Shown: in pieces, positions 26,138-34,987 of the stretch | How the letters are laid out: the number at the start of each line of letters is the position of its first letter | Position numbering within the stretch: the first letter of the stretch is position 1 | NCBI GenBank assembly: GCA_023459055.1 | Contig: JAEWVR010000031.1 | Coordinates: forward strand, 310,001 to 374,000 | Length of the DNA: 64,000 nt | Source of the DNA: Fibrobacterota bacterium | GTDB taxonomy: Bacteria > Fibrobacterota > Chitinivibrionia > Chitinivibrionales > Chitinispirillaceae | Direction of reading: 5' to 3' | Made by a program: the position numbers and the translations under genes | The notes under the pieces: model-generated | What the model was told of the DNA's origin: nothing | Seen by the model: only the letters and a program-made list of their open reading frames with translations | Databases searched by the model: none

Positions 26138-26164
26138 ATGGGGAAGGACATTAAAAAATCATGA
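26138..26164 (+). CDS. possible 8-codon leader ORF coupled to the SemiSWEET gene
   Basis: ATG at 26138 with AGAGGA about 8 nt upstream begins the frame MGKDIKKS and stops at TGA 26162-26164, which overlaps the SemiSWEET ATG (26161) as ATGA. The SemiSWEET start has only a distant GGAAGGA of its own, so ribosomes ending the mini-ORF may restart there. Translation of it is not proven. Confidence 0.35.
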   Translation: MGKDIKKS

Positions 26165-26415
26165 AATTAATCGAAATAATTGGATTTCTTGCAGGTGCAC
26201 TAACATCCATATCTTTTCTTCCACAGGTGATCCAGGTATGGAAAACCCGTTCAACAAAAGATTTGTCAATGAGTATGTTTATAGTGTTCTCTGCTGGTCT
26301 TATCTTGTGGTTGATCTATGGTATTACAATGCAGCAGTTGCCGATTATCCTTGCAAACGGTGTCACACTACTTCTGGCATCAGTGATTATTGTATTTAAG
26401 ATTATTTACAAATAA
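26161..26415 (+). CDS. SemiSWEET-type sugar transporter
   Basis: 84 residues, three membrane helices and a PQ-loop motif (SFLPQVIQVWKTRSTKDLSM), the size and sequence of bacterial SemiSWEETs. These form homodimers that pass sugars down the gradient across the inner membrane. The Pro-Gln acts as a hinge, and Trp/Asn residues of helices 2-3 (LILWLIYG, ILANGVTLLLA) face the sugar. An 8-codon mini-ORF overlaps its start. No enzyme partner is adjacent on the right (pilB follows from its own promoter). Confidence 0.92.
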   Translation: MKLIEIIGFLAGALTSISFLPQVIQVWKTRSTKDLSMSMFIVFSAGLILWLIYGITMQQLPIILANGVTLLLASVIIVFKIIYK

Positions 26416-26532
26416 CCGTTTGTCAATTCATTGATTTAAGATGATAGACCATTCTGTTAGTTCATGGTGGTCCATTATCTGCTATGATTTTTGGTTTTAC
26501 CCGGCACTCACCATTATCCCCTAAAATCTTAC

Positions 26533-26562
26533 TTGATGCATCCCGCTCCTAAACTGTATAAT
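26533..26562 (+). promoter_or_regulatory. sigma-70 promoter of pilB
   Basis: TTGATG (26533-26538), an 18-nt spacer and a perfect TATAAT (26557-26562). Transcription would start near 26569, leaving a ~48-nt leader before the pilB ATG at 26617. Confidence 0.6.
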
Positions 26563-26616
26563 CTAACGTGAGAGATTTTTTAATTTCAACATTTTTAATT
26601 GATTACGTGAACATAT

Positions 26617-28311
26617 ATGTCAAAAAAAATAGGTGAGATTCTTGTAGAAAATGGTGTAATCACCAAAGAGCAGCTTCTGGAGGGTTTGAAACATCAGACA
26701 TTCAATGGTGGTATGCTTGGTGAGGCTCTTATTTCAACCGGTGCTATTGCCGATGAAAATGTCATATCGCAATTTCTGGCAAAACAGCTCAATATGGGCA
26801 AACTAAGTCTAAAGGATCTCGTTTTTGATTCTGAAGTAGTTGATTTGATTCCCTTTGACATGGCACAGAAATACGAGATGATTGCGATCAACAAAACGAA
26901 TCGTGTATTAACTGTTGCGATTAGTGACGCTAAAAACATTTTCATGCTTGATGCGGTCAAATTTCTGACCGGATGCGCAATAAAACCAGTTCTGGCATCA
27001 TCAAGAGAAGTTGTTGATGCAATCAATGCAAATTATGAAGCTTCCCATGAGGTTGACAATATAATAGAAGACTTGAAAGGTGAAAACCTTGAAGTTCTTG
27101 CTGAAGAAAAAGATAAGGACGAACCCGAAGATATTGCATCAGCAGTGGCCGAAGCTCCGGTTGTCAAACTTGTAAACCATTTGATTCTTGAAGCGGTCAG
27201 AAGACGTGTGAGTGATATTCATATTGAGTCATATCAGAGAATTCTGCGGGTACGATACAGGCTTGATGGTGTTCTGATTGAGTCATCTCCATTACCGTTT
27301 CGACTAAGGAGTGCGGTAACATCAAGAATAAAAATCATGGCAGATCTTGACATTTCAGAGAAACGACTACCCCAGGATGGTCGTATTAAAATCAAAATGG
27401 GTTTTAAAACTATAGACATACGTGTGAGTACAACACCAACAATATTTGGTGAAAAAATTGTTATGCGTATCCTGGATGCATCAAACCTTATGCTTGATCT
27501 TGCTAATTTCGGAATTCCTGAACGTGGCCTTATGAACATTCAGCAGACACTTGCTGCACCATATGGAATGCTGCTTGTAACGGGACCAACCGGTAGTGGA
27601 AAAACAACAACTCTGTACAGCGCGCTGAGTGCTCTTAACAAACCGGATATCAATATCATGACAGCTGAGGATCCTGTTGAGTACAACATTGAGGGAATTA
27701 ATCAGATTAATATCAACCACGATATCGGCCTGACCTTCTCTGCCGCGCTTCGCTCCTTTTTACGGCAGGATCCTGATGTAATTATGGTAGGTGAAATACG
27801 TGACCTTGACACTGCAGAAATTGCTGTCAAGGCAGCACTCACAGGCCATCTGGTTCTCAGTACCCTACATACAAACGATGCACCGAGTACATTAACGCGA
27901 CTGACCGATATGGGTGTTGATCCGTTTCTGAGCGCATCAGCGGTTCGATGTATCGTTGCCCAGCGCCTTATCCGTAAAATATGTCCCGATTGTAAAGAGC
28001 AGATTGATCCATCAAAACACGAGATGCTTCCATTTTTGCATTTGACAAAGTCAGAACTTGATAATCTGACCATATATCAGGGAAAGGGATGCTCAACATG
28101 CAACAACACCGGTTACAAAGGTCGATGTGGATTATATGAAATTTTACCGATAACTTCAGCCATTCAGGATTTAATAATCAACAAAGCACCTCCGTTTACG
28201 ATCCAATCCAAAGCTGTTGAGGAGGGCATGCTGACATTGCGAATGGTTGGACTTCAAAAATTAAAAGCCGGTATTACAACTGTAAATGAGGTTGTTGGTG
28301 CTACAACGTAG
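26617..28311 (+). CDS. pilB: type IV pilus assembly ATPase
   Basis: 564 residues. Residues ~1-150 are the N-terminal GspE/MshEN-type domain (KIGEILVENGVITKEQLLEGL), which in MshE binds c-di-GMP. Next is the N2 domain and the ATPase core: Walker A GPTGSGKTT (~323), the Asp box, Walker B DVIMVGEIRD (~388), and the His box HLVLSTLHTNDA. Two CxxC pairs (CPDC at ~455, CSTC at ~491) form the zinc site that separates PilB/GspE extension ATPases from PilT. It powers pilus extension from the cytoplasm. pilT and pilC follow on the same strand. Could in principle be GspE, but the pilT neighbour favours PilB. Confidence 0.93.
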   Translation: MSKKIGEILVENGVITKEQLLEGLKHQTFNGGMLGEALISTGAIADENVISQFLAKQLNMGKLSLKDLVFDSEVVDLIPFDMAQKYEMIAINKTNRVLTVAISDAKNIFMLDAVKFLTGCAIKPVLASSREVVDAINANYEASHEVDNIIEDLKGENLEVLAEEKDKDEPEDIASAVAEAPVVKLVNHLILEAVRRRVSDIHIESYQRILRVRYRLDGVLIESSPLPFRLRSAVTSRIKIMADLDISEKRLPQDGRIKIKMGFKTIDIRVSTTPTIFGEKIVMRILDASNLMLDLANFGIPERGLMNIQQTLAAPYGMLLVTGPTGSGKTTTLYSALSALNKPDINIMTAEDPVEYNIEGINQININHDIGLTFSAALRSFLRQDPDVIMVGEIRDLDTAEIAVKAALTGHLVLSTLHTNDAPSTLTRLTDMGVDPFLSASAVRCIVAQRLIRKICPDCKEQIDPSKHEMLPFLHLTKSELDNLTIYQGKGCSTCNNTGYKGRCGLYEILPITSAIQDLIINKAPPFTIQSKAVEEGMLTLRMVGLQKLKAGITTVNEVVGATT

Positions 28312-28377
28312 TCAAGTAATAGATAACGTTTGATTTTATAAATAAACATAGTTATTTCAATCACGATTGGATAAAAA

Positions 28378-29436
28378 ATGCTTTCAATGCACGACATGTT
28401 AAAACGTATGGGTGACATTCAAGCCTCAGATCTTCATTTGACAGCAGGTTCTCCCCCACTCTACCGTGTTGATGGCAGCCTGGTGCCCAAAGACAATGAA
28501 AAATTGACAAGTGATCAGGTGCTGAAACTTGCATATAGTATCATGAATGATGCACAAAAAAAATCGTTTGAACAAAATAAAGAGGTGGACTTTTCATTTG
28601 GTGTTCAAAATCTGGCCCGTTACCGTGCCAATGTATATCTTCAACGGGGATGCTGTACAGCCGCAATACGCCAAATACCTTATCTTATAAGACCTCTTGA
28701 AGAGCTCGGATTACCGCAAGTAGTCACAAAATTGACAGAACGACCAAACGGTCTTGTTCTTGTCACTGGCCCCACGGGTAGTGGAAAATCAACCACACTT
28801 GCAGCGATGGTTGACAAAGTTAACAGTGAACGGGAAGGACATATCCTTACAATCGAAGATCCTATCGAATTTGTCCATAAACATAAAAAATGCATGGTTA
28901 ATCAGCGCGAGGTACATCAGGACACAAACAGCTTCAGTTCAGCGCTCCGTGTTGCACTTCGTCAAGACCCGGATGTTGTTCTTATCGGTGAAATGCGCGA
29001 TCTTGAGACAATTCAGGCAGCTCTGAGCATTGCAGAAACCGGACACTTGACACTCGCTACACTCCACACTAATAGTGCGGCGCAGACTGTTAACAGAATT
29101 ATTGACGTTTTTCCAGCAGATCAAAAGGCAACAGTAAGAGCACAGCTTGCAATGGTACTCGAGGGGATTATAAGTCAGTCGCTTCTACCTAAAATCGGTG
29201 GCGGACGTGTAATGATCTGTGAGATTCTCGTTGCAACAATGGCAATCCGATCGCTTATTCGTGATGACAAGATTCATCAGATACAGGGTATGATTGAAAT
29301 CGGGCAAAAATTCGGAATGCAAACAATGAATTCGGAGTTGTTGCGCTGCTACCAAAAGCGGTTGATTACAAAGCAGGATGCTCTTGGAAGGAGCCCGGAC
29401 CCGGATCAGATGATGAAAATGCTTGGTGGAGAATGA
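28378..29436 (+). CDS. pilT: type IV pilus retraction ATPase
   Basis: 352 residues. Starts with the PilT pattern DMLKRMGDIQASDLHLTAGSPP, then Walker A GPTGSGKST (~131), the Asp box (ILTIEDPIEFVH), Walker B DVVLIGEMRDLET and the His box HLTLATLHTNSA. The C-terminal AIRSLIRDDKIHQIQ motif is the PilT retraction signature (AIRNLIRE-type). No zinc CxxC is present, unlike PilB. It depolymerises pili and enables twitching. It lies 66 nt after pilB. A 148-nt gap to pilC contains only the pilC ribosome site that I can support. Confidence 0.94.
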   Translation: MLSMHDMLKRMGDIQASDLHLTAGSPPLYRVDGSLVPKDNEKLTSDQVLKLAYSIMNDAQKKSFEQNKEVDFSFGVQNLARYRANVYLQRGCCTAAIRQIPYLIRPLEELGLPQVVTKLTERPNGLVLVTGPTGSGKSTTLAAMVDKVNSEREGHILTIEDPIEFVHKHKKCMVNQREVHQDTNSFSSALRVALRQDPDVVLIGEMRDLETIQAALSIAETGHLTLATLHTNSAAQTVNRIIDVFPADQKATVRAQLAMVLEGIISQSLLPKIGGGRVMICEILVATMAIRSLIRDDKIHQIQGMIEIGQKFGMQTMNSELLRCYQKRLITKQDALGRSPDPDQMMKMLGGE

Positions 29437-29584
29437 AGATATGAGGGATGTGAATGCCTGGAGACGCATGCAAATGTCTTTTATAGTAGAAGGAGCATGC
29501 AATCTAATTAGGTCGTTGTTTATTTTTGTCGAATAGTATATTTTGAGCAATCAGTAGTGCTGATTTTCAGGTCAGGAGAGAAAA

Positions 29585-30784
29585 ATGCCGCAGTTTACAT
29601 ATGTTGGAGTAACAGCTGCTGGAAAGCAGGTTAAAGGTGATATTCAGGCATCAAACAGGGATGAAGTTATCAGTCTTTTACGAAAGAAGAAACTTCGTCC
29701 GGTGTCAATAAAAGCGAAAGCAATGGAACTTAAACTAAACTTTGGTGGTGGTGTCAAACTCACCGATCTAAGCCGCTTTACCCGTCAATTTGCAGCAATG
29801 ACATCAGCTGGCTTGCCCCTTGTTCAATGCCTTGATATTCTCGCAGCACAAACTGAAAATCAAACATTGGCCGGGGCGGTAAAACAGATCAGTGGAGATA
29901 TTCAAGGTGGTAGTACACTTGCCGATGCACTTGGAAAACACAAGAAGGTCTTCAATGGTCTATATTGCAACATGGTTGCGGCCGGTGAGGCATCAGGTAA
30001 CCTTGATGGCGTTTTGAACAGGTTGGCAGATTATCAGGAAAAAGCTGAAGCATTACGTCGTAAGATCAAAGGTGCAATGACCTATCCGGTGATTGTCCTT
30101 GTCGTAGCGGTCGGCGCAACATTCGCGATGCTTACCTTTGTTGTGCCAACGTTTGCCCAGATGTTTACAGATATGGGTGGTTCACTTCCAACTCCAACAA
30201 AAATAGTTATGGGACTCTCAACATTTCTTCAGCGCTATATTTTCCTGCTTATTCTGGCGGGAATAGGAGCTGTATTTGGATTAATGTCATATTACAAAAC
30301 AGAAAACGGCCGGATGAATATTGACTCATTTAAACTCAAGGTACCTGTATACGGTGATCTTGAGCGAAAAAGTTCGATCGCCCGTTTTTCGCAAACACTA
30401 TCTACACTTCTGACGAGCGGTGTAACAATTCTTGATGCACTTGACATCACTGCAAAAACAGCCGGAAACAAAGTCCTCGAAAAGGGAATTTTCAGAACAC
30501 TGGAAAAAATTTCAGGTGGTAATAATATTGCAGATCCACTAAAAGAAACCGGGGTATTCCCCCCAATGGTTATTCACATGATTGCAGTTGGTGAAAAAAC
30601 TGGTGACCTTGCAGAAATGTTGAAAAAAATTGCAGTATTTTATGAAGAAGAAGTTAACGCTGCAGTTGAAGCGTTAACTTCGGTAATTGAACCTATAATG
30701 ATTGTTGTCATGGGTGCAATCATCGGTGGTATTCTTATTGCGATGTATCTGCCAATGTTTGACATGATCGGAACTGTAAAGTGA
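29585..30784 (+). CDS. pilC: type IV pilus inner-membrane platform protein
   Basis: 399 residues with two repeated T2SSF domains: the N-terminal start (PQFTYVGVTAAGKQVKGDIQ), the first domain from ~70 (LSRFTRQFAAMTSAGLPLVQCLDIL) and the second from ~270 (IARFSQTLSTLLTSGVTILDALDIT). Three membrane segments lie at ~172-198, ~213-235 and ~370-392. PilC couples the PilB/PilT motors to pilin polymerisation. Ribosome site CAGGAGAG. The pilins, PilM-Q and pre-pilin peptidase are not in this window. A short hairpin (30792-30811) follows the stop. Confidence 0.94.
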   Translation: MPQFTYVGVTAAGKQVKGDIQASNRDEVISLLRKKKLRPVSIKAKAMELKLNFGGGVKLTDLSRFTRQFAAMTSAGLPLVQCLDILAAQTENQTLAGAVKQISGDIQGGSTLADALGKHKKVFNGLYCNMVAAGEASGNLDGVLNRLADYQEKAEALRRKIKGAMTYPVIVLVVAVGATFAMLTFVVPTFAQMFTDMGGSLPTPTKIVMGLSTFLQRYIFLLILAGIGAVFGLMSYYKTENGRMNIDSFKLKVPVYGDLERKSSIARFSQTLSTLLTSGVTILDALDITAKTAGNKVLEKGIFRTLEKISGGNNIADPLKETGVFPPMVIHMIAVGEKTGDLAEMLKKIAVFYEEEVNAAVEALTSVIEPIMIVVMGAIIGGILIAMYLPMFDMIGTVK

Positions 30785-30791
30785 TCTTTAG

Positions 30792-30811
30792 GGGCGAATC
30801 ATTATTCGCCC
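30792..30811. terminator. GGGCGAAT/ATTCGCCC hairpin after pilC
   Basis: GGGCGAAT (30792-30799), loop CATT, ATTCGCCC (30804-30811), 7 nt after the pilC stop. No strong T-run. The same 8-bp core occurs in the terminator at 45285-45304, so it may be a dispersed sequence element. The remaining gap up to 31088 shows nothing else supported. Confidence 0.5.
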
Positions 30812-31088
30812 ATACATTATGAGCAACCGACCATGCATTTGCATGCAGAGACAGATGATCATTCGTCCAAATATTTTATTCCACCATCAGATCTAAATAA
30901 GCAACCCATATTAAAGGCTACTAATGTTGTATACATTCATCGCAAAATAACCAATTCAATACTTTTAAATTTTCACTATTTATACAACTTGTGATATTGA
31001 GAAATAGGGAATAATGCATAATGTTATGATTTTCAAGAGATTTTTAAATTTATTTGACAATTCCGCTGTTTTTTTTCATTTTTAATTA

Positions 31089-31115
31089 AAGGTTTAAAAA
31101 TAAGTGCCGATATGA
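31089..31115 (+). promoter_or_regulatory. sigma-28 (FliA) promoter of flgM
   Basis: TAAAGGTT (31089-31096), an 11-nt spacer and GCCGATAT (31108-31115) match the flagellar sigma-28 consensus TAAAGTTT-N11-GCCGATAA with only two differences. Start expected near 31122. It implies that the anti-sigma gene is driven by the factor it inhibits. Confidence 0.75.
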
Positions 31116-31150
31116 TAAATAGGTATTAAAGGAAAGGCAGGTGATGGATA

Positions 31151-31471
31151 ATGCGTATACATGCAGTATCCCAACCATACAGCACAGAGCTAAGAAAGAT
31201 TGAGAACGCTAAAAAGGTCGAAAAAGACCAGAAAACTGGTAAGACCGACAAATCAGAGTTCTCTGCTGGTGCAAAACGCCTGAGCGAAACTAAGGCACAG
31301 TTTCAGGCTATTGAGGCATCACTTTCTGTTCATCCGGAAGTCCGTATGGAAAAAATTGCTGAGGTTCGAGAGAAGATTGAAAACGGTTATTACAATACAC
31401 CCGAATTTCTTGAAAAACTTACCGACAAATTGATGAACGAATTTGGATTTAAAGATCCCAACTCGAAATAA
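31151..31471 (+). CDS. flgM: anti-sigma-28 factor FlgM
   Basis: 106 residues, hydrophilic and helical, lacking Cys. DKSEFSAGAKRLSE in the first half and the tail KIAEVREKIENGYYNTPEFLEKLTDKLMNEFG match the FlgM pattern (S-x-x-A-K-x-L followed by R-x-x-K-x-x-I-x-x-G-x-Y). FlgM binds FliA and is exported when the hook is complete, freeing the sigma factor. The length and C-terminal placement fit. It is outside the main flagellar block and is preceded by a sigma-28 promoter, consistent with feedback. A strong terminator follows. Alternative: an unrelated flagellar small protein, less likely. Confidence 0.8.
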   Translation: MRIHAVSQPYSTELRKIENAKKVEKDQKTGKTDKSEFSAGAKRLSETKAQFQAIEASLSVHPEVRMEKIAEVREKIENGYYNTPEFLEKLTDKLMNEFGFKDPNSK

Positions 31472-31485
31472 TGTGCACCACTCAT

Positions 31486-31521
31486 AAAAAAGAGGCAGAT
31501 AAAAATCTGCCTCTTTTTTTT
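31486..31521 (+). terminator. intrinsic terminator of flgM
   Basis: AGAGGCAGAT (31491-31500), loop AAAA, ATCTGCCTCT (31505-31514), preceded by A-run and followed by T-run (31515-31521). Confidence 0.92.
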
Positions 31522-31540
31522 GCCTATCTTAGCATAATAT

Positions 31541-31568
31541 GTAGTGATCAGTCGCGACTGATCACTAC
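31541..31568. repeat. 28-bp perfect palindrome
   Basis: GTAGTGATCAGTCG (31541-31554) is followed without spacer by its exact complement CGACTGATCACTAC (31555-31568). It lies 15 nt beyond the stop of the minus-strand sigma factor gene and after the flgM terminator. No T-run on either side, so it looks more like a protein-binding or cruciform site than a terminator. Confidence 0.6.
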
Positions 31569-31582
31569 TATGATATACATAT

Positions 31583-32452
31583 TTACATATTATTCCGGTA
31601 TATTTTCAGACGTTTACTCCTCGAGCAATGTTTCAGCCTTCTTATCGCCTTTTCTTTAATTTGACGTACCCTCTCACGTGTAAGATTGAAACGTTGTCCA
31701 ATCTCTTCAAGCGTATGAGCGGTGTCCTCTCCGATACCAAAGTACAGTTTGACCACCTCTTTTTCCCGTTCTGAAAGAGTATCAAGTGTCTTATCAATTT
31801 CACCTTGAAGTGAAATATCAAGGACTCCATGGTCCGGACGCTCCTGATTCTCATCCTGAAGCATATCAATCAGCTTCGCATCTTCACCCTGTTGAAGTGG
31901 CGCATCAAGTGACATATGCGTATTGCCGATTTTAATGGTCTCCTGAACTTCCTCTTCCTCAATCTGAAGTTCCTCAGCAATCTCCTCTATATTGGGAAGA
32001 CGCTGAAGTTTCTGCTCAAGACGACTTTGAGTCTTTCCAATTTTATGAATTGTACCAACTCTGTTTAGAGGAAGTTTTATTATACGTGACTGTTCAGCTA
32101 ACGCCTGAAGAATCGCCTGGCGAATCCACCAGACCGCATAGGAGATAAACTTGAAATTTTTCTTCTCATCAAATCGTTTGGCCGCCCTGATAAGTCCAAG
32201 ATTCCCCTCATTGATAAGATCGCTGAGCGGTAAACCCTGATTCTGATAGTTACGACAAACGCTTACAACAAAACGCAAATTAGCTTTCACAAGACGCTCA
32301 AGAGCTCTGCGGTCACCCTGACGGATTTTCACAGCAAGCACAGCCTCTTCTTCAAGTGTAAGTGTCTTGTTTTTACTGATTTCTTTTAAATAGAGAGCCA
32401 GTGAACTCTCTTCTGATATAAACCGGTTTGAATCCGACGATACGGAAGCCAT
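31583..32452 (-). CDS. sigma-70 family RNA polymerase sigma factor (short primary-like)
   Basis: 289 residues with regions 1.2 (SLALYLKEISKNKTLT), 2 (NLRFVVSVCRNYQNQGLPLSDLINEGNLGLIRAAKRFD, FISYAVWWIRQAI), 3 (RLPNIEEIAEEL) and 4 (LSEREKEVVKLYFG, LTRERVRQIKEKAIRRL). It lacks region 1.1 and the non-conserved insert. The same compact form is the main sigma factor in Bacteroidota and relatives, so this may be the housekeeping RpoD of the organism or a RpoS/RpoH-type alternative. Region 4 has the T-R-E-R-V-R-Q-I recognition helix typical of group 1/2. A 28-bp palindrome lies just past its 3' end. Confidence 0.88.
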   Translation of the reverse strand: MASVSSDSNRFISEESSLALYLKEISKNKTLTLEEEAVLAVKIRQGDRRALERLVKANLRFVVSVCRNYQNQGLPLSDLINEGNLGLIRAAKRFDEKKNFKFISYAVWWIRQAILQALAEQSRIIKLPLNRVGTIHKIGKTQSRLEQKLQRLPNIEEIAEELQIEEEEVQETIKIGNTHMSLDAPLQQGEDAKLIDMLQDENQERPDHGVLDISLQGEIDKTLDTLSEREKEVVKLYFGIGEDTAHTLEEIGQRFNLTRERVRQIKEKAIRRLKHCSRSKRLKIYRNNM

Positions 32453-32572
32453 ATTTTTTGAGGACTACTCTGCATTCGTAAGAAGTGATACATATATTAA
32501 CTACTCCAATATAGTTTCCGCCAGATAATATTTCAAACAATACCTGTATGCAATAATATATTTTCAGGTTAA

Positions 32573-33538
32573 ATGTTTCCAACACGTCATGAACTACTTA
32601 ATAATTTTAAAAATCCTGTGTTCGATCAACATCGGGTATATCCTTTTTTGCGTACCTTTGCATGTCTCAATCAATGGTCAGGAATGCCACTGATTGAACT
32701 ATCAAAACTGAAAATAATCATTCACAGTCTTGACTACCTGGAATTTTCTGATACAGACCAATCGAAATTCAAATCACAATTAAAATTCCAACAGGATTGC
32801 TACCGGTTATGGTATCAGGTTGATGGAACCGGAATATTGCAAAACGTAACCCGCAAAAGTTTTGGTACTGCCCGCCCGGGACTTCTGGGCCTTATGGACA
32901 GAGGAGAACGTCATACATACCTTCACCAGAAGGGTAATTTCGAGTGTTTTCAGCTTCTTTTTTCGTTTCTACCGTCACAAAACGCCAAGTGTTACTGGAA
33001 TTCAGAAGTTGAGGGAAAACTCGTACTTGAAGAAAATGACCGTTTTTACTTTGAAAATCTGGTTTTTGATTTACTTATGGTGTTGTCCAATAAAAAAGAG
33101 ATTCTTGGTTTAGCAACAATCTCAAGACTTCTTGAAATCCTTGTCGTTCTCTTTAACAAAGGTTTGATTTTAATCGAGGAAACACAATTCCCGAAGAACA
33201 AGGCTAAAAGTCTGGTAGTTAAGGCTAAAAGTTTTATGGATCAACATTATTTTGATATGCATCATCAGAATAATCTTGAGCGTGAGTGCGGCGTTGATAT
33301 AAATTACCTGAACATTATCTTTAAAAAAGAGACTGGCAGAACACTCTACCAATATATTACCGGTGTAAGGATGGAGCACGCAAAGCATCTTCTTGAAACA
33401 ACTGAAATGTCAATTACTGATATTGCTTCTAAGGTTGGATATCCAAACAGCAACTCCTTTACACGTGCATTTAAACGTCACACCGGCCCCACCCCGCAGA
33501 ATTATCGATTGTCAGAAAATAAACAGATAAGAAAATAA
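32573..33538 (+). CDS. AraC-family transcriptional regulator
   Basis: 321 residues. The C-terminal ~100 hold the two AraC HTH motifs: LERECGVDINYLNIIFKKETGRTLYQYI and MSITDIASKVGYPNSNSFTRAFKRHTGPTPQNYR, the second being nearly canonical. The N-terminal ~220 residues are an effector domain not matching the usual AraC cupin pattern that I can identify. It lies 30 nt upstream of the aspartate kinase gene on the same strand and divergent from the sigma factor gene. Possible targets: its own operon or neighbours; the effector is unknown. Confidence 0.88.
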   Translation: MFPTRHELLNNFKNPVFDQHRVYPFLRTFACLNQWSGMPLIELSKLKIIIHSLDYLEFSDTDQSKFKSQLKFQQDCYRLWYQVDGTGILQNVTRKSFGTARPGLLGLMDRGERHTYLHQKGNFECFQLLFSFLPSQNAKCYWNSEVEGKLVLEENDRFYFENLVFDLLMVLSNKKEILGLATISRLLEILVVLFNKGLILIEETQFPKNKAKSLVVKAKSFMDQHYFDMHHQNNLERECGVDINYLNIIFKKETGRTLYQYITGVRMEHAKHLLETTEMSITDIASKVGYPNSNSFTRAFKRHTGPTPQNYRLSENKQIRK

Positions 33539-33568
33539 ATATACTTTTACCATGTAACCGGAGATTTT

Positions 33569-34933
33569 ATGGATTTTATAATTTGCAAATTCGGGGGTAC
33601 GTCTGTTGCGACAAGCGACAAAATGCAGCAGATTGTCAAGATTATGGGTCTGAATGCACAGCGACGCTGTATTGTCCTTTCTGCACCCGGTAAAGCACCT
33701 GGCCATTCAGTCAAGGTAACAGACATGCTTATCGATGCAACCAAAAGAGCGCTCAAGGGAGAAGACTTTTCATCGGTTGTAAGCGATATCAAAACACGCT
33801 TTTTGTCAATATTCGAACCTCTTAAGGTACCGGTGAAGAAGATTAACGAGGTGCTCTCGGATCTTGATAACCGCCTTGCATCTTCAAAAGAGCACCCTGG
33901 CAAATTCAGAGACCTTATTGTCGCTGCCGGAGAGGATCTTAATTGCAGATTATTTGCAGAGTATCTCAACACAATCGGTATCAAAGCTTTATATGTATCA
34001 CCAAAAGATGGCGGTCTCATTGTTACACCGGTGTTTGGTGACGCACAACCACTTCCTGAATCAACAATGCGCCTTGCATCACTTAAAAAAGTATGTGCAG
34101 AACAGGTTGTTGTGTTTCCCGGCTTTTTCGGAATCACAGCAGAGGGCGATGTTGCAACATTCAGCAGGGGCGGTTCTGATCTGACAGGAGCAATTCTCGC
34201 AGAAGCACTTGATGTTGCAGAATACGAGAACTGGACAGATGTTGATGGTATTTTCAGTGCACACCCGCTGATTGTTGATAAACCTGCACTTATACCAGCT
34301 TTAACATACAGAGAAATGAGAGAGCTTTCCTATATTGGTTTCAATGTTCTTCACGAGGAAGCTGTCAAGCCGGTAATGCGTAAGAAAATTCCAATCCGGC
34401 TCAGAAACACAAACAATCTTGAAAATCCAGGTACATTGATTATTTCCGAAAGACTGCCATCCGAACGTGATGTCATTGGTGTAGCATCCGGTGGCGGTTA
34501 TTGCAGCTTTACCCTTCAGAAATTTCTGATGAACCGTGAAAAAGGATTTGGACGTAAACTTCTTTCAATTTTTGAAGATCTGGGTTTATCATATGAACAT
34601 TGCCCATCAGGTGTTGATAATATTTCTGTAATTCTTGATCAGACACAACTCAAACCGGAAGCAGTTAATAATATTGTGCGTCAAATAACTGAACAGCTGC
34701 AGCCTGATGATATCAGATCAGAATTCGGAATTGCGCTTGTTTCTGTTGTGGGTGAAGGGCTTATTCACAAAATCGGTGTATTAGGCCAGGCTGCAACCGC
34801 ACTCTCACGTGCAAAAGTCAACATCAAAATGGTAAATCAGGGAAGCTCTGAAATGAGTATCATTTTCGGTATTGATGCATCCGATGAATCTAAAGCGCTC
34901 AATGCATTGTATGATGAGTTCTTTAGAAAATAA
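33569..34933 (+). CDS. lysC: aspartate kinase
   Basis: 454 residues. ICKFGGTSVAT (residues 5-15) is the aspartokinase nucleotide-binding start. FPGFFGITAEGDVATFSRGGSDLTG and WTDVDGIFSAHP are the substrate-binding blocks. The C-terminal ~140 residues form paired ACT domains (VSVVGEGLIHKIGVLGQAATALSRAKVNIKMVNQGSSEMSIIFGI), the site of feedback control by lysine or threonine. It phosphorylates aspartate at the head of Lys/Thr/Met synthesis. No homoserine dehydrogenase fusion. Good ribosome site CCGGAG. A clean terminator follows. Confidence 0.93.
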   Translation: MDFIICKFGGTSVATSDKMQQIVKIMGLNAQRRCIVLSAPGKAPGHSVKVTDMLIDATKRALKGEDFSSVVSDIKTRFLSIFEPLKVPVKKINEVLSDLDNRLASSKEHPGKFRDLIVAAGEDLNCRLFAEYLNTIGIKALYVSPKDGGLIVTPVFGDAQPLPESTMRLASLKKVCAEQVVVFPGFFGITAEGDVATFSRGGSDLTGAILAEALDVAEYENWTDVDGIFSAHPLIVDKPALIPALTYREMRELSYIGFNVLHEEAVKPVMRKKIPIRLRNTNNLENPGTLIISERLPSERDVIGVASGGGYCSFTLQKFLMNREKGFGRKLLSIFEDLGLSYEHCPSGVDNISVILDQTQLKPEAVNNIVRQITEQLQPDDIRSEFGIALVSVVGEGLIHKIGVLGQAATALSRAKVNIKMVNQGSSEMSIIFGIDASDESKALNALYDEFFRK

Positions 34934-34960
34934 CGCAAACCTGTCTATTAGTCTGGTATT

Positions 34961-34987
34961 GGGGAGGTTGTTGCCTCCCCGTCGTTT
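34961..34987 (+). terminator. intrinsic terminator after aspartate kinase
   Basis: GGGGAGG (34961-34967), loop TTGTTG, CCTCCCC (34974-34980), then GTCGTTTTT. Confidence 0.85.
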
